From the NCBI GenBank assembly GCA_024763365.1, contig JANTFO010000006.1, positions 1 through 45,241 on the forward strand: a stretch of DNA of 45,241 nt, written 5' to 3'. This stretch comes from Flavobacteriaceae bacterium. GTDB taxonomy: Bacteria; Bacteroidota; Bacteroidia; Flavobacteriales; Flavobacteriaceae. Positions within the stretch are counted from its first letter, which is position 1. Each line of letters starts with the position of its first letter. The translations under genes were made by a program, and so were the position numbers. Of the stretch, positions 37,800-45,241 are shown piece by piece. The notes under the pieces are model-generated. The model was given only the letters and a program-made list of their open reading frames with translations. It was not told the origin of the DNA and did not search any database.

Positions 37800-39011
37800 A
37801 TGAACAGGTTAGTAGTTTTTATTTTTTTGTTTTTGATGCTGACGGGGCAATCTAACATCATTTTTGCTCAAGAGAGTCAGCGTAAAAAATTGGAAAGCAA
37901 AAGATTAGCCTTGAAAAATGAAATAAAAAAGATTAAAACTTATCTTGATAACACTAAGAAAAAAGAACGTACTTTGACCCACGAGGTCAATGACTTGAAC
38001 AAAAAAATTGATACCAGAGAAAACCTTATTTCAACTATTAATGAGGAAGTCATCGCCATGTCATCTGATATTGGAAAAAATGAAAAAAAAATTCGACAAT
38101 TAGAAACCTCACTTGATAAATTGAAGCAAGAATATGCCTTGATGATCTTAAAATCCTATCAACATCGTACGGGTAATAACCGTTTGCTTTTTCTCCTCTC
38201 TTCCGATAGTTTTTTTCAAGCATTTCAACGCTTTCAATACATGAAGCAATATACCAGGTATAGAAAAAACCAAGGTGATATTATCCAACAAAAAGCCATG
38301 AAATTAAGGGTGATGAATGATAGCTTGAGTGTATTAAAAAATGCTAAAAGTAACCTGATAGAAGAAAAGAAATACGAACAATCACAACTGGCTACAGAAA
38401 AAGACAAGCAACAAGAATTGGTAGACAAATACAAAAAGAAAAAGCGAAAGTATATCAATCAGCTTAAAAGTAAACGTAAAGAGGAACAAAAGCTGACACA
38501 ACAAATTGAAAACTTAATTAAAGGTGCGATTAAGAGTTCGGGGACAACAAAGAGCGAAAAATTTGCCCTGACCCCTGAAGCCAAAGCCTTAGCTAATGAA
38601 TTCTCATCCAATAAAGGTAAATTACCATGGCCGGTCCAAAAAGGTTTGGTAACCGTTGGTTTTGGACGTCAACCCGACCCAATGAAAACAGGGGTAACGA
38701 TAGAAAGTAGTGGCGTACGTATAGCTACAAACGAAGGTGCTGAAGCCCTGGCGGTTTTTGAAGGAAAAGTGATGGCCATTCAAAAGAACCCTCAAAATGG
38801 GATACTATCTGTTTTGTTACAACATGGAAACTATATTACAGTATATTCCGGCCTGGATAAAGTCAATGTGTCAAAAGGAGAAAAGGTCAATACCAAAGAA
38901 TCTTTAGGAACTATACACACGGACAAAGTGATCGGTAAAACTATTTTAAAATTCCAGATTTGGAAGGATGTGACCAAGCAAAATCCGGCACATTGGGTTT
39001 ATAAAATGTAG
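37800..39011 (+). CDS. Murein hydrolase activator EnvC / M23 family peptidoglycan DD-metallopeptidase
   Basis: Signal peptide, long coiled coil, C-terminal LysM/M23-type PWPVQKGLVTVGFG...GVRIATNEGAEALAVFEGKV. Confidence 0.88.
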   Translation: MNRLVVFIFLFLMLTGQSNIIFAQESQRKKLESKRLALKNEIKKIKTYLDNTKKKERTLTHEVNDLNKKIDTRENLISTINEEVIAMSSDIGKNEKKIRQLETSLDKLKQEYALMILKSYQHRTGNNRLLFLLSSDSFFQAFQRFQYMKQYTRYRKNQGDIIQQKAMKLRVMNDSLSVLKNAKSNLIEEKKYEQSQLATEKDKQQELVDKYKKKKRKYINQLKSKRKEEQKLTQQIENLIKGAIKSSGTTKSEKFALTPEAKALANEFSSNKGKLPWPVQKGLVTVGFGRQPDPMKTGVTIESSGVRIATNEGAEALAVFEGKVMAIQKNPQNGILSVLLQHGNYITVYSGLDKVNVSKGEKVNTKESLGTIHTDKVIGKTILKFQIWKDVTKQNPAHWVYKM

Positions 39012-39117
39012 AAATTAGTGATATATATTCCAGTAGTTCCCCCAAAATAATTGTGTTTAATATTTATAATATTTTTTGTGTAATAGTATTTATACTATAA
39101 TTTTCGGTTAGTTTGTT

Positions 39118-39744
39118 TTAGGGTTTAGGTTTCTTAAGCGGATATTTATACCAAAATGTATAACCTGCCAAAGCAATAGCTATACCTATAATAGAACCTC
39201 CTAATATATCTTCTACAAAATGCTGTGAAAGATACACCCTGCTTATTGCAGCTATCAAAGCCAATCCAAACCAGAGTATTTGCCATACATGCTTTTTGGC
39301 AAAAAAAATCCCCAACGAAAACATCGAAAAAGCACTTAAGGTGTGTCCTGAAGGAAAGGAATTCCAGTGTTTCATTTTAACACCTTCAATCAGGTGTAGA
39401 CTATTTCCGAAAATTTCATAGGGACGGGGATGTCCTGTAAAAACATAGTGTTTAAGTAAATAACTCAATATTAAACTTAAAAGTGCGGCATATATAAAGG
39501 CCATAACCCATTCTCTCTTGATAAAAAAAAGGCAAACAATGATTAGAGGATATAAAATACCATCGCCTAAATATGTTGCGTATTTAAAGAAAAAATCCCA
39601 AAATGGTTGATGGTAGCTGTTGATATTTTGATGAAGTTCATATTGATCGGTGAACAATACTAGCAGCATTCCTGCTATAAAGAATAACAAATATAAAATC
39701 CAGAAAAGTTTTTTTTGCACCAATAAATTTTTTATAAAATTCAT
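39118..39744 (-). CDS. Phosphatase PAP2 family protein
   Basis: KHYVFTGHPRPYE, SFPSGHTLSAFSM, SRVYLSQHFVEDILGG. Confidence 0.93.
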   Translation of the reverse strand: MNFIKNLLVQKKLFWILYLLFFIAGMLLVLFTDQYELHQNINSYHQPFWDFFFKYATYLGDGILYPLIIVCLFFIKREWVMAFIYAALLSLILSYLLKHYVFTGHPRPYEIFGNSLHLIEGVKMKHWNSFPSGHTLSAFSMFSLGIFFAKKHVWQILWFGLALIAAISRVYLSQHFVEDILGGSIIGIAIALAGYTFWYKYPLKKPKP

Positions 39745-39844
39745 ATCACAAATTTAGGTTCATTAAACACAGACAAATGTATTGACTTGTAGTAAAATGT
39801 CAAGGTTTTGCTATGGAACAATTTTTTTATATTCAAATGTTTGG

Positions 39845-40360
39845 TTAGTTGTCATAAAACAACTTTTTAAGTTCGGTAGCTTCTTCAGGTTTCATACGGC
39901 CGGAGAGTACCAAGCTAAGTTGTTTTCTCCGAAGCGCTGCATCATAACGCTGTTTTTCTAATTCGGTTTCCGGTTGTAGTGCTGGAACACGGATGGGATT
40001 ACCTTCTTTATCAACAGCGACAAAAGTATAAATACCTTCATTGACCTTTACGCGTTTTTTCTCCTCCATACATTCACGCCATACGTCTGCATAAATTTCC
40101 ATGGAACTACCAAAAGCCCTGGACACTTTGGCTTCAATGACCAACACACTACCTACAGGCACAGATTTGTTAAAAGCAACATGGTTGACAGAAGCGGTAA
40201 CCACGATATTTTCCGCATGGCGCTGTGCAGCAATACCACAAGCCCTATCCATACGCGCTAAGAGTTCTCCCCCAAAGAGACTGTCCAAAGGATTGGTCTC
40301 GCCGGGCAAAACATAATCGGTTAAAATCGTTAAGGATTCGGAAGGGGTTTTGGCTTTCAT
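39845..40360 (-). CDS. Acyl-CoA thioesterase (hotdog fold)
   Basis: LDSLFGGELLARMDRACGIAAQRHAENIVVTASVNHVAFNKSVPVGSVLVIEAKV. Confidence 0.88.
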   Translation of the reverse strand: MKAKTPSESLTILTDYVLPGETNPLDSLFGGELLARMDRACGIAAQRHAENIVVTASVNHVAFNKSVPVGSVLVIEAKVSRAFGSSMEIYADVWRECMEEKKRVKVNEGIYTFVAVDKEGNPIRVPALQPETELEKQRYDAALRRKQLSLVLSGRMKPEEATELKKLFYDN

Positions 40361-40368
40361 CTACTCAA

Positions 40369-41433
40369 TTATTTTATGAGAATCCAGGCATCATGGGCTT
40401 CTGTTTTGCGAATTTTTACCAAAGCTTTTTTAGCTTCTTCCATTGTAGCATAACTTTCAAAAGCCACTTGTGTCAAATTGAATTTATTTTTTCCTACGGC
40501 ATGAGCAGGAAAACCCTTTTCTGTCAGTTGATTTATTTTTTTACTCGCATTAGCTGGTTCACGAAATGCACCCGCAATGATATGGTATGGTTTTTCAATG
40601 CTTAAATCGGCTTTATTTGATTCATTGATAAGCGGTGTTTCGATTTCTGAATTATAGGCATCTTTTGATGTCTTAGCAGTTTTATCAACAAACTCTTGAG
40701 AATCAGTTTTTCCCTTTTTTAAGTATAAATTGATAGCAGGTAGGGCTTTGTTTATTTCAAAAGTAGCCTCCTGTATTCTTTGGTTTATTATTTTTTCCTG
40801 GGCTTCTTTGCTCAGGGATAATTTTTCTAATGAAGCATTGTTAATGAGAATTTGTTTACCAAGAAAAAAACCGGCTGTAAGTAAAACAGCAAAAATGGCA
40901 GCATAACGAAGTATGGGAATAAGGGGTGATTTTTTAGTTTTTGCTTTTTCGACTTGTTGAGCTTTCACAAGATCTGAAATAGATTCAAAGACAACCTCTT
41001 GTTCCATATAATCTTTTCGGGCAATGTGCGAAGTGCTTACGGTACTTAAACCAAAAGAATCAATTAAGAAGTTAGCATCAGGATTGGGTTCAAATAGTAT
41101 TTTTTGTTCGTTATTAATCGAAAAAGCACCAATCCCTTCTAATTCCACCTTTTCATTTTGTAATTTTTTCTGCCAGTTTTCAACTTCAAAAAGGATGTAA
41201 TTCAACGCACTATCATACGGTATTTTTTCAGATACAGCCATATGGTTAGCTAGCAATCCGTCATTCTCTTTAAGATGGGAATTAAAACTCAATTTTTTAG
41301 TTGGCGGGTAGATGACTTGTGTTTTTTCATCAATACGAGCGGAAATGGTTTTAGTCAAAAAACCACCAAATTCAGGTATAATCACACATTCATAGCGGTA
41401 TAATAAATCACTGATGTATTTGCTTAAAGTCAT
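40369..41433 (-). CDS. HU-CCDC81/SPOR domain-containing protein
   Basis: N-terminal LSKYISDLLYRYECVIIPEFGGFLT; one TM; C-terminal SPOR-like YHIIAGAFREPANASKKINQL. Start MTLSKY at 41433. Confidence 0.85.
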   Translation of the reverse strand: MTLSKYISDLLYRYECVIIPEFGGFLTKTISARIDEKTQVIYPPTKKLSFNSHLKENDGLLANHMAVSEKIPYDSALNYILFEVENWQKKLQNEKVELEGIGAFSINNEQKILFEPNPDANFLIDSFGLSTVSTSHIARKDYMEQEVVFESISDLVKAQQVEKAKTKKSPLIPILRYAAIFAVLLTAGFFLGKQILINNASLEKLSLSKEAQEKIINQRIQEATFEINKALPAINLYLKKGKTDSQEFVDKTAKTSKDAYNSEIETPLINESNKADLSIEKPYHIIAGAFREPANASKKINQLTEKGFPAHAVGKNKFNLTQVAFESYATMEEAKKALVKIRKTEAHDAWILIK

Positions 41434-41516
41434 GACACAAAAATTTGCATATAACAAAAGTAAAAAAAAGAATCAACTTATTAACAATATTTATAAAATT
41501 GTTAATAAGATCGGTA

Positions 41517-41551
41517 AATTCATGGGATGACTCAAAGTCATCCGATGAATT
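41517..41551. repeat. REP-like hairpin sharing the GATGACTCAAAGTCATC core with 8824-8840
   Basis: AATTCATGGGATGACT-CAA-AGTCATCCGATGAATT, one mismatch between arms. Confidence 0.75.
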
Positions 41552-42560
41552 ATTGAATTTTCAAAGAATTCAAAATAGCATCTTGTTCAAAGATAAAATC
41601 TCTCTTCTTGATAATAGGTGCATAGACAATACCTTCTACAACAACTAGACGATTATTATCCGGGTCGGGTACAAAATAACTGACAAAAGGGCCGGCAACA
41701 AACTCATTATATATTTCCCATTTGCCCAAGACTTTGAGGGCTTTTTTACCATCAATTTCAGCAGGGTATATATGGGGATCATAAGCAGCTTCCGTCATCA
41801 TATAACCACCTTCTGTTTCACCTGGAATATATTTTTTACCCACCGCATTTCTAATGTTAATTATGCTGTCTTGTAGTTGATCCAAAGTATAATCAAGCTT
41901 TAGGGTATAAGCAATGATATTCAAACTTCCATTCACCTGATATCCAGAATGTTCTATACGTCTTCTGTACCAAATAAAGTCATTCTCGTCTTTGACTGTC
42001 AGGTATTCCTTGGGTATATTGAGACTAATGCTTTGATTTTTAAAAAAATTAGTTTTTTGAAAGTTATGCGAATTTTTAGATAACCTTTTTTTGACAAGTT
42101 GCAGATCGTGTTGTTTGAATATTTGAATTATTTCGTTTTCATTTTGTTTGATAAAATTAACAATAGCATCTTTAGTAGGCCCTATTAATTCAACGATAAC
42201 TTGTCCCTTTGCATCTTGATCATAAGAGATATTCATAGTAGCTTTTTCTCCTTGATTAATCCTTAAAATGTTCCGGTTGTGTTTTAAAAAACCATTAAAT
42301 CCTCGGGGAGCTATTTGAGTAACCGAAAATTGTGGTTCGGGTTGTGGTAAACCTATCACATCACTTTCCAAAACTTCTTTTAAGGCCAGACCAATCTTAC
42401 CTTCCCAGTCTTTTTCATTGATGACCACCACCAGTTCATTAAAACGCCCAATGGAACCGGGTAGTAATTTTTTAGAAGGTTTGTTTTCACAAGAAAGCAG
42501 CAAGAATAGGCTTAAAAAAACAATGCTTGTTATTAAAAGAGAAAAAGATGATTTTTTCAT
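41550..42560 (-). CDS. DUF4837 family lipoprotein
   Basis: Lipobox LLLSCENK; LPGSIGRFNELVVVINEKDWEGKIG..LKEVLESDVIGLPQPEPQFSV. Confidence 0.8.
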   Translation of the reverse strand: MKKSSFSLLITSIVFLSLFLLLSCENKPSKKLLPGSIGRFNELVVVINEKDWEGKIGLALKEVLESDVIGLPQPEPQFSVTQIAPRGFNGFLKHNRNILRINQGEKATMNISYDQDAKGQVIVELIGPTKDAIVNFIKQNENEIIQIFKQHDLQLVKKRLSKNSHNFQKTNFFKNQSISLNIPKEYLTVKDENDFIWYRRRIEHSGYQVNGSLNIIAYTLKLDYTLDQLQDSIINIRNAVGKKYIPGETEGGYMMTEAAYDPHIYPAEIDGKKALKVLGKWEIYNEFVAGPFVSYFVPDPDNNRLVVVEGIVYAPIIKKRDFIFEQDAILNSLKIQ

Positions 42561-42654
42561 GTGTTTATTATTTTGTTTTTTTATAGGTAACACATGTAAC
42601 CACCATAATCATATCTCTGTGTGTAAAAAAAATTATACATGGTGGTTTCATGGA

Positions 42655-44292
42655 TTAACCTTTATATAATTTGAGTTTTGTTCCTACTTTCAATTTGTTG
42701 TTAGAAAGTTTGTTCCAGGATTTCAACTGTGCCACACTCACCGATGGGTATTTTTGGGCTATGCTCCACAATGAATCTCCGGATTTCACGACATAAGTTT
42801 CGTAAGCACCTTTGGGCTTGTGCAGTGTTGTTTTAGTTTGGGTGGTTTTTTTAGCAGTCCCACCTGGTAATCTTCTGGGATAGATTGTGAGACGCTGTCC
42901 TACCCGAAGCTTAGAAGACCGCATATTGTTCCATCGCATAATTTGCCGAACACCCACACCATAGCGCGCTGCTATTTTACCCAGGTAATCACCACTTCTT
43001 ACGCGGTATCGTACCCGCTGATCCATCTCTGTATATTCCGGGCGTGGTTTTTCTCTTTTAGCTTCTTCGGCAGCAGCATAAGCATAAATAGCAGTCTCAT
43101 TTTGGGTGAACAAACCAATATAGTTTTTTGGTAAAACCAAACTGTAATTTTTGTCCTTAATATAAGGAATGATATTGAGTTTGTATGCCGGATTTAAAAA
43201 TTCAAGCAATTCCGCTTCAATTCCGGTGACTGTTTGAATCTGTTCAAACGAAATGAGTTGTTTTACTTGTATACTATCTACTTCATGCTGTTGCAGGTCA
43301 AAGTTAGCATCAGCATATAGCCCATGCTCTTCTGCATATTCAAAAAGGTAGTAGGTGGCATAAAAAATAGGTAAATACCCGGCGGTTTCTCTTGGTAAAA
43401 AGGGTCGTATATTCCAATAGTTAGTATTTCCTCCAGAACGGCGTATGGCTTTAGTTACATTACCCGGGCCGGAATTATAAGCAGCTAAAGCCAGATCCCA
43501 ATCACTAAAAATATCATATAGATCTGACAAATATTTACAAGCTGCTTCGGTTGCCAGAAAGGGATCTTGACGTTCATCTACATAAGAACTCACATCCAAT
43601 CCGTATTGTTTGCCGGTTTGATACATAAATTGCCATAAGCCTGTGGCACCCACCCTAGAACGTGCCTTTGGCCTTAGTGCCGACTCCACAATAGCCAAAT
43701 ATTTAATCTCAAGGGGGATATCATATTTAGCTAGTTTTTCTTCAAATAGGGGAAAATAATATTTGGACTTAGCCATCAAATTAGACAGCGCTTTCCCCCT
43801 TGTTTTGAGATAGTGATTTATAAGTTTTTCTAAATTGGCATTATAAGTTACATGAAAGGGCGTTTGAGCATCTAACGCTGCCAAGCGTTGTTTTAAAACC
43901 TCTGTACTTAATTCAGTATCAAGCGTATAGTTTTCAGGGATGTCTTGTACTATGTATGAAGCAGTATCATAAAGATCAGCGTGTTTGACAAGTGTCATCC
44001 ATTTTTGATCTATTTCGGCCAATTCAGGGTCGTCATGCAACTGAATTTGTCCTTCTGTATTTGTATGGAGGTGAACAATATCAATTTGCTGCAAGCTATC
44101 CTGATCTATCAAAACCAGGCTCTTATCTTGTATACTATCAATATCAACAGTGTTTACAATATCAGAAGTTTCAACACTTGTAGAAATGGGTATGTCCTCT
44201 GCTTTGATGATACGTACTTCTGGTACTTGTGCCGACATTAGGATACTAAAGTTAAGTATTAAGCCGACAAAAAAATATTTTATGCGCTTCAT
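42655..44292 (-). CDS. Lytic transglycosylase with two LysM domains (MltD-like)
   Basis: ESALRPKARSRVGATGLWQFMYQTGKQYGL, ALAAYNSGPGNVTKAI; LysM YRVRSGDYLGKIAARYGV and YVVKSGDSLWSIAQKYP. Confidence 0.93.
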   Translation of the reverse strand: MKRIKYFFVGLILNFSILMSAQVPEVRIIKAEDIPISTSVETSDIVNTVDIDSIQDKSLVLIDQDSLQQIDIVHLHTNTEGQIQLHDDPELAEIDQKWMTLVKHADLYDTASYIVQDIPENYTLDTELSTEVLKQRLAALDAQTPFHVTYNANLEKLINHYLKTRGKALSNLMAKSKYYFPLFEEKLAKYDIPLEIKYLAIVESALRPKARSRVGATGLWQFMYQTGKQYGLDVSSYVDERQDPFLATEAACKYLSDLYDIFSDWDLALAAYNSGPGNVTKAIRRSGGNTNYWNIRPFLPRETAGYLPIFYATYYLFEYAEEHGLYADANFDLQQHEVDSIQVKQLISFEQIQTVTGIEAELLEFLNPAYKLNIIPYIKDKNYSLVLPKNYIGLFTQNETAIYAYAAAEEAKREKPRPEYTEMDQRVRYRVRSGDYLGKIAARYGVGVRQIMRWNNMRSSKLRVGQRLTIYPRRLPGGTAKKTTQTKTTLHKPKGAYETYVVKSGDSLWSIAQKYPSVSVAQLKSWNKLSNNKLKVGTKLKLYKG

Positions 44293-44317
44293 TTTAAAAA
44301 TCAAAAGTCCAAAGATA

Positions 44318-45241
44318 CTATTCCTTGTTTAATAAGTTATTGATCTCATCCAAATTAGGGGATAGAATGATATCGATTCGGCGGTTTTTGGCCCTACCTT
44401 CTGAAGTTTGATTATCAGCTACGGGAAGGTATTTACTGCGTCCGGCAGCAATAATTTGCAAGGGGTCAACCCCGTTATTTTCTAGAATTCGCACGATAGC
44501 AGTCGCTCTTTTTACGGAAAGGTCCCAGTTATCGAGTAACACACCACCGCTATAAGGTACATTGTCCGTATGCCCTTCTATTAAAACTTCGATATCGCGG
44601 TTGTCTTTTAAAACAGCAGCCAACTTTTGAACGGCTGTTTTTCCGGTTGAACCTACGCCCCAGCTACCACTATCGAATAGTAATTTGTTTTCCATAGACA
44701 CATAGATCTTTCCATTTTTATGGGTGATGCTCAAACCTTTCCCTTCATAGGCAGCTAACGCATTGCTCACGGCATTGCGCAGCTTACTCATTTGTACTTC
44801 TTTTTGGGACAAAAGCGCTTCCAGCTCATTGATCTCAGCCGTGCGTTCGTCTAAAGCATTTTGAAGCTCAGACAAGTGCATTTCTTTAGCATTCAAAGCT
44901 TTTTCTTTGGCTTCCAGTTCTTTGATCAGGTTTTGAATTTCAGTAGCTTTTTCACTTAGCTGTTGACTACTTTCACTTTCAAGAGCCCTATAAGCCCCAA
45001 TCAATTCATCCAATCTACTTTGGGTAGCTGTGTACTCATCTTGTAAAAGTATTTTTTTGGACTCCAGTTCGGTAATGGCTTCATTCAAATTCTTTAATTC
45101 ATTCTTTAATTGGTTTCTTTGTCTGACCAGATCCTCGTTGTTTTTGATCAATTTGGAATTAGAATCCACAAGACGATCGTATTTGAATTCCAATTCTTCA
45201 TAAGCTTTTTTGGTTACGCAAGAAGTTGCCAAGACCAAAAA
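44318..45241 (-). CDS. OmpA/MotB family lipoprotein with long coiled coil, 5' end beyond window edge
   Basis: LVLATSCVTKK lipobox; heptad-rich middle; C-terminal VLIEGHTDNVPYSGG...GRAKNRRIDIIL. Frame open to edge. Confidence 0.88.
   Translation of the reverse strand, partial: FLVLATSCVTKKAYEELEFKYDRLVDSNSKLIKNNEDLVRQRNQLKNELKNLNEAITELESKKILLQDEYTATQSRLDELIGAYRALESESSQQLSEKATEIQNLIKELEAKEKALNAKEMHLSELQNALDERTAEINELEALLSQKEVQMSKLRNAVSNALAAYEGKGLSITHKNGKIYVSMENKLLFDSGSWGVGSTGKTAVQKLAAVLKDNRDIEVLIEGHTDNVPYSGGVLLDNWDLSVKRATAIVRILENNGVDPLQIIAAGRSKYLPVADNQTSEGRAKNRRIDIILSPNLDEINNLLNKE

Noticed and set aside
39086-39103. Short AT-rich inverted repeat ATAGTATTTATACTAT
   Set aside because: Short arms and AT-only composition in an AT-rich spacer; expected by chance.

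Overview
This is a Bacteroidota window, most likely from a flavobacterium: AT-rich, TANNTTTG-type promoters, T9SS C-terminal domains, a TonB/LacI utilisation locus. Most of it is ordinary chromosomal content. That includes a PLP-dependent acyltransferase (partial), GNAT and GAF proteins, an M20 dipeptidase, a cation/H+ antiporter, arginine deiminase, dGTPase, SDR-type threonine dehydrogenase, MATE transporter, tRNA-Ala(GGC), asparagine synthetase, AsnC/Lrp regulator, AddB-like nuclease, OmpA proteins, O-methyltransferase, nucleotidyltransferase, TPR/DUF4292/EnvC block, PAP2, thioesterase, HU/SPOR protein, DUF4837 and LysM transglycosylase. The main accessory feature is a ~9.87-kb block at ~15.1-24.8 kb. 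It holds a compact operon: TonB receptor, GH63/MGH1-like hydrolase, SSS symporter, GH13_18 glucosylglycerate-phosphorylase-like enzyme and glycerate kinase. A LacI regulator is divergent from it. I interpret the block as a glucosylglycerate (compatible-solute) scavenging locus. It is bracketed by a full-length asnB on one side and a ~172-bp remnant of the asnB 3' end on the other. The two copies differ at 13 synonymous codons but at only one amino acid over 56 codons. This suggests the block arrived by recombination with DNA from a related lineage rather than by a simple local duplication. Secondary observations are a LacI-type 16-bp palindrome over the lacI -33 element, REP-like hairpins with a shared core, a tRNA/GIY-YIG/palindrome cluster, and a coupled metalloprotease-LRR gene pair that looks like T9SS cargo. 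All calls come from reading the sequence; no database searches were run.
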